This document shows, in pieces, positions 1 to 6,178 of a DNA stretch of 9,726 nucleotides; the first letter of the stretch is position 1; every line of letters starts with the position of its first letter. The stretch comes from Ruminococcus sp. UBA3286 (GTDB lineage Bacteria > Bacillota > Clostridia > Oscillospirales > Ruminococcaceae), in the NCBI GenBank assembly GCA_002362135.1, contig DETO01000007.1, positions 5,460-15,185 of the forward strand. The letters run 5' to 3'. The notes beneath the pieces are model-generated. The model searched no databases. It worked only from the letters and a program-made list of their open reading frames with translations, and had not been told where the DNA came from. A program made the position numbers and the translations under genes.

Positions 1-83
1 CACCCCCTGCAAAAGGGTGCTTCACCCTTTTGAAACCCGAAATTTCATATTTTCATATCCCTTTAAGGGATATGAAAATATGA
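1..83 (-). repeat. Composite hairpin repeat, copy 1 (partial, cut by window edge)
   Basis: Read on the - strand this copy has three parts. First comes a long palindrome (45-83: 19-bp perfect arms 45-63 and 65-83 around one central base). A short spacer follows, then a hairpin (10-32: 10-bp stem, 3-nt loop), and then the linker GCAGGGGGTG (10 down to 1). Copy 2 at 6019-6127 has the same parts in the same order. Positions 40 to 1 align without gaps to 6065-6104 with 28 of 40 identical. Eight of the 12 differences fall in the hairpin stem, and every one of those positions is still paired. The third hairpin seen in copy 2 would lie off the window. No open reading frame is present. The family is not one I can name. 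Confidence 0.7.
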
Positions 84-228
84 GAGTCGGCTTCAATAGC
101 GTAACATCTTTGCAAGGAATACAAGAGGTCAGACTCTTCTTGTATAGTACAGCATAGTAAAATTGATTTTTGTGCTATGTTATAAGCCAAAGGATCTACT
201 TATTTTTAAGAAAGCGAAAGGAAAATTT
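84..228 (+). promoter_or_regulatory. Leader region upstream of fabF, no clear promoter
   Basis: There is no gene here. The stretch holds an inverted repeat ATACAAGA/TCTTGTAT (119-126 and 138-145) and an imperfect hairpin around CATAG/CTATG (153-157 and 175-179). It also has an extended -10-like TGC-TATGTT (173-181) without a convincing -35 box. These could be a promoter with an operator for a fatty-acid regulator, but I see no match I would trust to a FapR or FabT site. The fabF ribosome binding site AGGA lies at 219-222, six bases before the ATG. Transcription could also enter from genes to the left of the window. Confidence 0.25.
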
Positions 229-1485
229 ATGAGCAGAAGAGTTGTTATAACAGGAATCGGAGCAGTTACTCCTCTCGGTACGGGCGTCGAGAAATTCTGG
301 GAGGGACTGAAAGCCAATAAGATAGGATTTTCTTTTATCGACGCATTCGACAGCGAGCAGGTTGGAGTTTCGCTTGCAGGTCTGGTGCGCGATTTTGATG
401 AAAGTAATTATTATGACGTGGCAGGCTGCTTTGATAAAAAAGAAGCAAAGCGCATGGATCGTTTTACAAAATATGCGGTCGTATCCGCCCATGAAGCTCT
501 CGTTGATTCGGGCAGCGATTTTTCCGATATCGACCCTTACAGAGCAGGTATTATGGTAGGTTCGGGAATCGGCGGCATCGATCTGACTGCTATGGAATGC
601 GAAAGAATAAGAACGAAAGGCCCGAGCAGAGTTTCGGCATTTTACGTTCCAATGATGATAACAAATATGGCTCCCGGAATGATCGCCATGAAAACAGGCT
701 TCCGCGGCGCGAATTTTGATATTTCTTCCGCCTGTTCTTCGGGTACTCACGCTATCGGCGAAGCTTTCAGAAAGATCAAGGACGGCTATCTTGACGTTTG
801 TCTTGCAGGCGGCACGGAAAGTACTAAGATCGAACTGACATATGCAGGCTTTAACAATATGAAGGCTCTTTCAAGAAGTTCTGATCCCGAAAGGGCGTCA
901 ATTCCCTTTGATAAGGAGAGAAACGGATTTGTACTCGGCGAGGGCAGCGGAATGCTCGTTCTTGAAGAATACGAACACGCAAAGGCGCGCGGCGCGAAGA
1001 TATACTGCGAAATTGCAGGCTACGGCGCTACCGACGACGGTTATCACATGACTTCGCCGATGCCTACGGGAGAGGCTGCCGCTATGGGTATGACTCTTGC
1101 AATGCAGGAAGCAGGCGTAAAGCCCGAAGACGTTGACTATATAAACGCTCACGGAACTTCAACGGGGCTTAACGATAAATACGAGACAATTGCGATAAAG
1201 ACTGCGCTGGGCGATTCCGCGTACAAGGTCAAGATAAATTCCACAAAATCCATGACTGGTCATCTTCTCGGAGCGGCTGGAGCTATCGAAGCTATCGTAT
1301 GCGCAAAGACTATACAGGAAGGTCTTATTCACGCTACTGTCGGATATAAAGTTCCCGACGAGGAGTGCGACCTTGACTACTGCGTAAACGGCAACGTGGA
1401 GCAGGAAGTCAATACGGCGTTGTCCAATTCTCTGGGCTTCGGCGGTCATAACGGTACTCTGTGCTTTAAAAAGGTTAATGATTAA
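229..1485 (+). CDS. fabF: Beta-ketoacyl-ACP synthase II (FabF)
   Basis: FabF condenses malonyl-ACP with an acyl-ACP, releasing CO2 and lengthening the chain by two carbons in cytosolic type II fatty acid synthesis. The protein is 418 residues, close to the usual 410-415. The thiolase-fold catalytic set is complete: Cys169 in SSACSSG, His308 in AHGTSTG, Lys340 and His345 in TKSMTGH. These match E. coli Cys163, His303, Lys335 and His340. The gating loop GFGGHNG is near the C-terminus. The start at 229 gives the family N-terminus MSRRVVITG and has AGGA six bases upstream. The same frame is open back to 163, but that adds 22 residues with no family counterpart. It is the first gene of the seven-gene operon, and its stop overlaps the accB ribosome binding site. 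Confidence 0.96.
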   Translation: MSRRVVITGIGAVTPLGTGVEKFWEGLKANKIGFSFIDAFDSEQVGVSLAGLVRDFDESNYYDVAGCFDKKEAKRMDRFTKYAVVSAHEALVDSGSDFSDIDPYRAGIMVGSGIGGIDLTAMECERIRTKGPSRVSAFYVPMMITNMAPGMIAMKTGFRGANFDISSACSSGTHAIGEAFRKIKDGYLDVCLAGGTESTKIELTYAGFNNMKALSRSSDPERASIPFDKERNGFVLGEGSGMLVLEEYEHAKARGAKIYCEIAGYGATDDGYHMTSPMPTGEAAAMGMTLAMQEAGVKPEDVDYINAHGTSTGLNDKYETIAIKTALGDSAYKVKINSTKSMTGHLLGAAGAIEAIVCAKTIQEGLIHATVGYKVPDEECDLDYCVNGNVEQEVNTALSNSLGFGGHNGTLCFKKVND

Positions 1486-1499
1486 GGAGAATTTAAGAA

Positions 1500-1988
1500 A
1501 TGGGAAAAGTTTCTAATGATAAAATTTTGAGCGTCGTTGAGCTTGAAACTATCGAAAGCCTTGCCAAGATCGTTTCAGACAACGAATTATCGGAGATAAC
1601 CATATCATGCGACAACTGCAATATAACGATAAAGGGCAAAAAGCCCGCTCCGCAGACTGTTGTTGCAGGCATGGGCGCTTCTGCCGCCGCTCCCGTTCAG
1701 GCAGTTGCTGCGGCTAATGCTGAGCCTGCTCGCGAAGAAGGCGCGGCTGTTGACGGAAACGTTGTGAAATCGCCTATCGTGGGAACGTTCTATCAGGCTC
1801 CCTCGCCCGACAAGCCGCCTTTTGTAAAGGTCGGCGACAAGGTTAAGAAGGGCGATGTTATCATGATAATCGAGTCCATGAAGCTTATGAACGAAGTTCA
1901 ATCGGAGTTTGACGGAACTGTCGAGAAAATTCTTGTAAGCGACGGTCAGCCTGTCGAATTCGACCAGCCGATAATGATAATCAAATAA
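1500..1988 (+). CDS. accB: Biotin carboxyl carrier protein of acetyl-CoA carboxylase (AccB)
   Basis: AccB carries biotin between the biotin carboxylase (AccC) and the carboxyltransferase (AccD/AccA) as malonyl-CoA is made. The protein is 162 residues. It has an N-terminal segment (about 1-47), a mobile Ala/Pro-rich linker (about 48-85), and a C-terminal biotinyl domain (about 88-162). The biotin-accepting lysine is Lys128 in ESMKLMNE; the commoner form is EAMKLMNE, so Ala is replaced by Ser. The thumb segment PSPDKPPFV that distinguishes acetyl-CoA carboxylase carriers is present. Ribosome binding site AAGGAG (1484-1489) overlaps the fabF stop, ten bases before the ATG. It needs a biotin protein ligase encoded elsewhere. 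Confidence 0.96.
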   Translation: MGKVSNDKILSVVELETIESLAKIVSDNELSEITISCDNCNITIKGKKPAPQTVVAGMGASAAAPVQAVAAANAEPAREEGAAVDGNVVKSPIVGTFYQAPSPDKPPFVKVGDKVKKGDVIMIIESMKLMNEVQSEFDGTVEKILVSDGQPVEFDQPIMIIK

Positions 1989-2020
1989 GGGCAATATCAC
2001 GTAAAATGGAGGGACAGCAA

Positions 2021-2467
2021 ATGTCAGAAGTTTTAATGAATAAAGAACAGATAATGGAGATAATTCCCCACCGCGATCCGTTTCTCCTTATTGACGAAGT
2101 GCTTGAAATGGAAGTCGGCGTTAAGATAAAGGCAAGAAAATATATAAAGGAAGATGAGTTCTGGTTCAAGGGTCATTTCCCCGACTATCCCGTTACCCCA
2201 GGCGTACTTATGATCGAAATGCTTGCGCAGGCGGCTGCCGTATGTATGCTTTCAAAGCCTGAAATGAAGGGAAAGATCGGACTTTTCGGCGGTATTGACA
2301 AGGCTAAGTTCCGCAGACAGGTAGTTCCGGGCGACGTTCTCGACCTCGAAGTTGAGATAATCAAGACCAGAGGACCTATCGGAACGGGAAAGGCTCTCGC
2401 TTCCGTTGACGGTCAGAAAGCCGTTTCGTGCGAGATAACCTTTATTGCGGCTGATCCCGAAAAGTAG
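2021..2467 (+). CDS. fabZ: 3-hydroxyacyl-ACP dehydratase (FabZ)
   Basis: FabZ removes water from 3-hydroxyacyl-ACP to give trans-2-enoyl-ACP. The protein is 148 residues with a single hot-dog fold. The signature HFPDYPVTPGVLMIE carries the catalytic pair His52 and Glu66, equivalent to His54 and Glu68 in E. coli. The family start motif IPHRDPFLLID is at about residues 15-25. I chose the ATG at 2021 over the in-frame ATG at 2006. GGAGGG (2008-2013) sits seven bases before 2021 and overlaps the upstream ATG, so it can only serve the later start. Its position between accB and accC is the usual Firmicute arrangement. No FabA-type isomerase signature is evident, so FabZ is the safer call. Confidence 0.95.
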   Translation: MSEVLMNKEQIMEIIPHRDPFLLIDEVLEMEVGVKIKARKYIKEDEFWFKGHFPDYPVTPGVLMIEMLAQAAAVCMLSKPEMKGKIGLFGGIDKAKFRRQVVPGDVLDLEVEIIKTRGPIGTGKALASVDGQKAVSCEITFIAADPEK

Positions 2468-2479
2468 AGGGGAGTATAA

Positions 2480-3832
2480 ATGTTCAAGAAGATATTGATC
2501 GCCAACAGAGGCGAGATAGCCGTGCGCATCATAAGAGCCTGCCGTGAACTCGGAGTACGCAGCGTCGCCGTATATTCAACGGCTGATAAGACCTGTCTTC
2601 ATGCGCAGATAGCCGACGAATCGGTATGCATAGGGCCGCCTGCAACTAAGGACAGCTACCTTAACATGAACGCCGTTATTCAGGCGGCGTTGAATACGGG
2701 CGCGGAGGCTATCCACCCCGGATTTGGATTTTTGTCTGAAAATGCGGAATTTGCACAGCTTTGCGAAAAAAGCGGAATAGTATTCATCGGGCCGTCATAT
2801 AAGTCTATAGAAATGCTCGGCGATAAGGCCGCCGCAAAGGAGACTATGGCTGCGGCAGGAGTACCCGTTATTCCGGGTTCTAAAGGCGCGGTAAGAAGCA
2901 TTGCGGACGCAAAGGAAGTCGCGGAAAAATGCGGCTATCCCATTCTTGTAAAGGCTTCGGCAGGCGGCGGCGGAAGAGGTATCCGACGCGTGGATTCGCC
3001 CGAAGATCTGGAGACGCAGATAATTGCGGCTCAGCAGGAAGCGAAGAATTTCTTCGGCGACGATACGGTATATATCGAAAAATTCCTCGTCGATCCGCAT
3101 CATGTTGAGATACAGATAATGGCTGATACGCAGGGGAATTACATTTATCTCGGCGAGCGCGACTGCTCTATGCAGAGACGCAATCAGAAAGTTCTTGAGG
3201 AATCTCCAAGCCCGATAGTAAGCGCAAAACTGCGTGAAAGAATGGGCAAGGCCGCCGTTACTGCGGCTAAGGAATGCGGCTATTACAATGCGGGAACTAT
3301 TGAATTTTTAGTTGACGCTAACCGCGATTTCTACTTTATGGAGATGAATACCAGAATTCAGGTCGAACACCCTGTCACGGAGGCTGTCACGGGCTTTGAT
3401 CTTGTAAAGGCTCAGATAGAAGTGGCAGCAGGAATGCCTCTGCATATTACTCAGGACGACGTTAAGATCACGGGTCATGCTATTGAATGCCGTATAAATG
3501 CGGAGAATCCGTCGCTGAATTTCCGTCCGTCTCCCGGAACGATAAACGCTCTTTATGTTCCCGGAGGTCCCGGAATAAGAATAGACGGCGCGGTTTATCA
3601 GGGATATACGATAACGCCGTATTACGATTCAATGATAAGCAAGCTGATAGTCCACGGCGCGGACAGAAACGAAGCTATCCGCAAAATGCGCTGGGCGCTT
3701 TCGGAATTTATCGTTGACGGCGTTGATACAAATATAGATTTTCAGCTGGAGATCATAAAACGTCCCGAATTTATCAGCGGAAATTACGACAACGGATTTC
3801 TTACGCGATATATGGAAGAAAAGAAGAAATAG
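2480..3832 (+). CDS. accC: Acetyl-CoA carboxylase, biotin carboxylase subunit (AccC)
   Basis: AccC uses ATP and bicarbonate to carboxylate the biotin on AccB. The protein is 450 residues, the normal length. It has an N-terminal domain (about 1-110, beginning KKILIANRGEIAVRI), a central ATP-grasp domain (about 115-310) and a C-terminal domain (about 335-445). Visible active-site elements are the glycine-rich ATP loop starting at Lys158 (KASAGGGGRG), the RDCSMQRRNQK segment, and EMNTRIQVEHPVTE. In the last, Glu288, Asn290, Arg292 and Glu296 match the E. coli metal and catalytic residues. It starts 12 bases after the fabZ stop with a GAGGGGAG ribosome binding site (2468-2475). It is a stand-alone biotin carboxylase, not a pyruvate carboxylase fragment, as there is no downstream lyase domain. 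Confidence 0.97.
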   Translation: MFKKILIANRGEIAVRIIRACRELGVRSVAVYSTADKTCLHAQIADESVCIGPPATKDSYLNMNAVIQAALNTGAEAIHPGFGFLSENAEFAQLCEKSGIVFIGPSYKSIEMLGDKAAAKETMAAAGVPVIPGSKGAVRSIADAKEVAEKCGYPILVKASAGGGGRGIRRVDSPEDLETQIIAAQQEAKNFFGDDTVYIEKFLVDPHHVEIQIMADTQGNYIYLGERDCSMQRRNQKVLEESPSPIVSAKLRERMGKAAVTAAKECGYYNAGTIEFLVDANRDFYFMEMNTRIQVEHPVTEAVTGFDLVKAQIEVAAGMPLHITQDDVKITGHAIECRINAENPSLNFRPSPGTINALYVPGGPGIRIDGAVYQGYTITPYYDSMISKLIVHGADRNEAIRKMRWALSEFIVDGVDTNIDFQLEIIKRPEFISGNYDNGFLTRYMEEKKK

Positions 3833-3844
3833 GCGGTGATATAG

Positions 3845-4687
3845 ATGTTTGATGATTTTTTTAATGTTGTGAAGCTTCGTTTTAACGGAGCGGACGACGA
3901 ATCCGCGCCTGTTTTCAGATGTCCGAGATGTCAGAGCGCAGTTCCGCTTTCCAGATTTGAGGAGCTTCACCGCGTATGTCCCAGCTGCAATTATCACGGA
4001 AGGCTTTCCGCCGCCGAGCGTCTTGCGCTGACGGTAGATAAGGGCAGCTTCAAGGAGTTCGACGCCGATATGATAAGCTGCGACCCCATACATTTCCCCA
4101 ATTATCCCGAAAAGCAGGAAGAACTTCGCAAGGCTACGGGACTGAAAGACGCTATCGTCACGGGAACGGCGTGTATACGCGGTATCGAGACGGTCATAGG
4201 CGTTATGGATTCCCATTACATGATGGCTTCTATGGGTTCGGTAGTGGGCGAAAAAATAGCGCGCGCATTTGAATACGCTGCGGAACACAGACTTCCCGTG
4301 ATAATGTTTACGGCTGCGGGCGGCGCGAGAATGCAGGAGGGAATCGTTGCTCTCATGCAGATGGCGAAAACTTCGGGAGCGGTCAATCTTCACAGCGCCG
4401 CAGGTCAGCTGTATATCACGGTAATGACCGATCCCACCACGGGCGGCGTAACTGCAAGTTTCGCTTCTCTGGGCGATATTATAATCGCCGAGCCGAAAGT
4501 TCTTATCGGATTTGCAGGCAGACGCGTTATCGAAAGCACCATGAAACAGCGTCTCCCGGAAGATTTCCAGCTTGCGGAATTCATGCAGGATAAGGGATTC
4601 GTCGATATGATCGTGGAGCGCAAAAAGATGAGGAGCGTTCTTGCTCATTTGCTTCAGATGCATGGTTATAAAGGAAAGGAGTCGTGA
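3845..4687 (+). CDS. accD: Acetyl-CoA carboxylase carboxyltransferase, beta subunit (AccD)
   Basis: AccD pairs with AccA to move the carboxyl group from biotin to acetyl-CoA. The protein is 280 residues. A four-cysteine zinc finger lies at the N-terminus: Cys26, Cys29, Cys45 and Cys48 in a CX2C-X15-CX2C pattern. The crotonase-type domain follows, with GGARMQEG at 159-166, whose Gly pair forms part of the oxyanion hole in studied carboxyltransferases. The ribosome binding site is GGTGAT (3835-3840), just after the accC stop. The AAAGGAG that serves accA lies inside the last accD codons, and only three bases separate the two genes. This suggests coupled translation of the two carboxyltransferase subunits. 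Confidence 0.96.
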   Translation: MFDDFFNVVKLRFNGADDESAPVFRCPRCQSAVPLSRFEELHRVCPSCNYHGRLSAAERLALTVDKGSFKEFDADMISCDPIHFPNYPEKQEELRKATGLKDAIVTGTACIRGIETVIGVMDSHYMMASMGSVVGEKIARAFEYAAEHRLPVIMFTAAGGARMQEGIVALMQMAKTSGAVNLHSAAGQLYITVMTDPTTGGVTASFASLGDIIIAEPKVLIGFAGRRVIESTMKQRLPEDFQLAEFMQDKGFVDMIVERKKMRSVLAHLLQMHGYKGKES

Positions 4688-4690
4688 TCT

Positions 4691-5497
4691 ATGGAAAACG
4701 GAAAAACGGCATGGGAACGCCTTAACCTTGTCCATACAAAGGGCAGACCGACTATACGGGACTATATCCCGCTTATTTTCAAGGATTTTTACGAACTTCA
4801 CGGCGACCGCTGCTACGGCGACGATCATGCGGTATTGGGCGGAATTGCAAGGCTTGACGGCGTTCCCGTCACGGTGATAGCGCAGGTAAAGGGCAGAGAT
4901 ATCAACGAGAACAAGGACTGCAATTTTGCAATGCCGCTGCCGGAGGGTTACAGAAAGGCGCTCAGGCTTGCAAAGCAGGCTGAAAAATTTCATAGACCCG
5001 TCATCTGTTTCATTGATACGCCCGGCGCTTATGCCGGAGTTGCGGCGGAAGAAAGAGGTCAGGGCGAAGCTATCGCGCGCAATATTGCGGAATTCATGAC
5101 TTTGCGTACGCCTATTATCTCAATAATTCTGGGCGAAGGCGGAAGCGGCGGCGCGCTTGCTCTGGGAGTATGCGACGAGCTTGCTATGCTTGAAAACGCG
5201 CAGTATTCCGTAGCTTCACCGAGAGCGGCGGCGAGTATTTTGTGGAAAGACGGTTCAAGAGAGCAGGAGGCCTGCAATATCATGCGCGTAACAGCCGAAG
5301 ATATGGTCGCCTTGGGAGTAGCTGAAACGATAATTGAAGAGCCTCTGGGAGGCGCACACAACGATTTAGACAAAATTTCCGAAAATATTAAAGAATATTT
5401 GTCACTCAAAATTGCGGAAAAATGTCAAAAAGATATTGACGTTTTGCTTAAAGAACGTTATACTAAGTTTAGAAAAGTCGGAGAGTTCACAGAATAG
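4691..5497 (+). CDS. accA: Acetyl-CoA carboxylase carboxyltransferase, alpha subunit (AccA)
   Basis: AccA is the partner of AccD in malonyl-CoA formation. The protein is 268 residues, shorter than the 319-residue E. coli form but usual for clostridial AccA, which lacks most of the N-terminal extension. Recognisable segments are the CoA-binding region PEGYRKALRLAKQAEKF, FIDTPGAYAG, and GEGGSGGA (148-155), whose glycines stabilise the enolate. The segment that usually reads SPEGxASILW is here SPRAAASILW, with Arg178 and Ala179 in place of Glu and Gly. The reading frame is intact on both sides, so this is a substitution and not a frameshift. The ribosome binding site is AAAGGAG (4675-4681), nine bases upstream. 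Confidence 0.95.
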   Translation: MENGKTAWERLNLVHTKGRPTIRDYIPLIFKDFYELHGDRCYGDDHAVLGGIARLDGVPVTVIAQVKGRDINENKDCNFAMPLPEGYRKALRLAKQAEKFHRPVICFIDTPGAYAGVAAEERGQGEAIARNIAEFMTLRTPIISIILGEGGSGGALALGVCDELAMLENAQYSVASPRAAASILWKDGSREQEACNIMRVTAEDMVALGVAETIIEEPLGGAHNDLDKISENIKEYLSLKIAEKCQKDIDVLLKERYTKFRKVGEFTE

Positions 5498-5515
5498 ATC
5501 CGCTTTCAGCATAAT
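5486..5515 (+). promoter_or_regulatory. Possible internal promoter for acpP
   Basis: TTCACA (5486-5491), an 18-base spacer and CATAAT (5510-5515) each match the sigma-A consensus at five of six positions. The -35 box overlaps the end of accA. Transcription would begin near 5522, leaving a leader of about 19 bases that contains the AGGAGG ribosome binding site. A separate promoter would fit the high demand for acyl carrier protein. This is consensus matching only. Confidence 0.35.
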
Positions 5516-5540
5516 AAACAAATATCAGGAGGAAACTAAC

Positions 5541-5777
5541 ATGACTTTTAACAAAATTAAAGAAATCATTGTTGAGCAGCTCGGCGTTGAGGAAGATGTT
5601 GTAACTGCTGAGGCAAACATTCAGGACGATCTCGGTGCAGATTCTCTGGACATTGTTGATCTTATCCAGACTATCGAGGACGAGTATGATCTCTCTATCC
5701 CCGACGAGGCTGTTGAGGAGATCAAGACAGTAGGCGATATTGTTAATTATATCGAGAAGAATACTGACGCTGAATAA
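5541..5777 (+). CDS. acpP: Acyl carrier protein (AcpP)
   Basis: AcpP holds the growing acyl chain on a phosphopantetheine arm during fatty acid synthesis. The protein is 78 residues, strongly acidic, and carries the modification motif GADSLD with the attachment serine at Ser35 (Ser36 in E. coli). Helix 2 reads SLDIVDLIQTIEDEYD. The IPDEAVEEI segment and the C-terminal helix are typical. The start is set by a strong AGGAGG (5527-5532) eight bases upstream; the frame is open further upstream, but that part overlaps the end of accA. It lies 43 bases after accA and just before a terminator, so it is the last gene of the operon. It needs a phosphopantetheinyl transferase encoded elsewhere. Confidence 0.95.
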   Translation: MTFNKIKEIIVEQLGVEEDVVTAEANIQDDLGADSLDIVDLIQTIEDEYDLSIPDEAVEEIKTVGDIVNYIEKNTDAE

Positions 5778-5784
5778 TTTATGA

Positions 5785-5827
5785 AGATTCCCCTTGCTCT
5801 TTAGTGAGGGGAATTTCTGTATTTTTT
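5785..5827 (+). terminator. Rho-independent terminator after acpP
   Basis: The arms ATTCCCCT (5787-5794) and AGGGGAAT (5807-5814) extend inward through two G-U pairs, one C-G and one T-A to give a 12-bp stem with a CTTT loop. The stem is followed by a T-rich tail ending in six Ts (5822-5827). It ends the fatty acid operon. Confidence 0.85.
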
Positions 5828-5837
5828 ATGAAATATA

Positions 5838-5866
5838 TTGATTTTTGATACGGAAAATGCTATAAT
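5838..5866 (+). promoter_or_regulatory. Strong sigma-A-type promoter
   Basis: The -35 box TTGATT (5838-5843), exactly 17 spacer bases and a perfect -10 box TATAAT (5861-5866) are preceded by TGC, making it an extended -10. Transcription should start near 5873. It lies directly downstream of the acpP terminator, so it begins a new unit: the candidate RNA at 5874-6018, the ATPase-oxidoreductase operon, or both. It is the best promoter match I see in the window. Confidence 0.8.
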
Positions 5867-5873
5867 ATAATTT

Positions 5874-6018
5874 GAGGGCTATTTTTAAAGAATTAATCAA
5901 TGATAGTCTATACTAACAAAATTAGCAAACATCGCGCATACCAATTTTATTATGCCGTAATATTCAGTGAACCTTGACTTCTTATGCCTCCTGCTTAATG
6001 ATTAGTTCTTAAGTCCTG
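5874..6018 (+). ncRNA. Candidate structured small RNA or long 5' leader
   Basis: Starting at the predicted transcription start, the two ends of this stretch are complementary. AGGGCT (5875-5880) pairs with AGTCCT (6012-6017), and AAGAATTAATCA (5888-5899) pairs with TGATTAGTTCTT (5999-6010) with one G-U. An apical hairpin lies at 5936-5955 (GCATA/TATGC). CCTCCT (5987-5992), the complement of a Shine-Dalgarno core, is in the 3' half next to the end helix. A closed terminal helix with an interior bubble recalls 6S RNA, but the length (about 145 nt) is short for 6S and I cannot confirm the family. No terminator with a U-run follows; instead a 44-nt palindrome (6019-6062) abuts it. The alternative is a 5' leader of the operon beginning at 6179. 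Confidence 0.4.
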
Positions 6019-6127
6019 TTTAAATTATTTCTGTACCCATTTGGGTACAGAAATAATTTAAATATTGGGATTCTTAAGGGGCTATGTCCCTTAAGCAGGG
6101 GGTGTCGGGGGACAGAGTCCCCTGACA
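6019..6127 (+). repeat. Composite hairpin repeat, copy 2 (complete)
   Basis: Three hairpins lie in a row. The first is a palindrome with 21-bp perfect arms (6019-6039 and 6042-6062). The second is a 10-bp stem (6073-6082 with 6086-6095) including one G-U pair. After the linker GCAGGGGGTG (6095-6104) comes an 11-bp stem (6103-6113 with 6117-6127) with an AGA loop and one G-U pair. Copy 1 at 1-83 repeats the first two hairpins and the linker on the opposite strand. There is no coding potential. It sits between the promoter at 5838-5866 and the next operon, so it would be part of that operon's leader if transcription reads through. Confidence 0.75.
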
Positions 6128-6178
6128 TATTACAGCACAAGTAAAAATTGGATATGTGTGGGCAAACTGGAGGAAGTC

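Noticed and set aside
84..190. FapR- or FabT-type operator before fabF
   Set aside because: The inverted repeats seen do not match the operator patterns known to me closely enough to claim one.
163..228. Upstream extension of fabF by 22 residues
   Set aside because: The extension has no family counterpart, and a ribosome binding site sits correctly in front of the ATG at 229.
2006..2020. ATG at 2006 as the fabZ start
   Set aside because: Its bases overlap the GGAGGG that serves the ATG at 2021, and the family N-terminus fits the later start.
3629..4993. Long open frame on the - strand (454 codons)
   Set aside because: It runs antisense through accC, accD and accA, has no recognisable domain, and is explained by the codon bias of those genes.
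5900..5977. 25-codon open frame inside the candidate RNA (ATG at 5900)
   Set aside because: It has only a weak AAAGA upstream and its start lies at the edge of the end helix. A small leader peptide is possible but not supported.
6158..6178. GTG at 6158 as the ATPase start
   Set aside because: No ribosome binding site precedes it, while GGAGG lies five bases before the ATG at 6179, which gives the usual MKKITVITG start.
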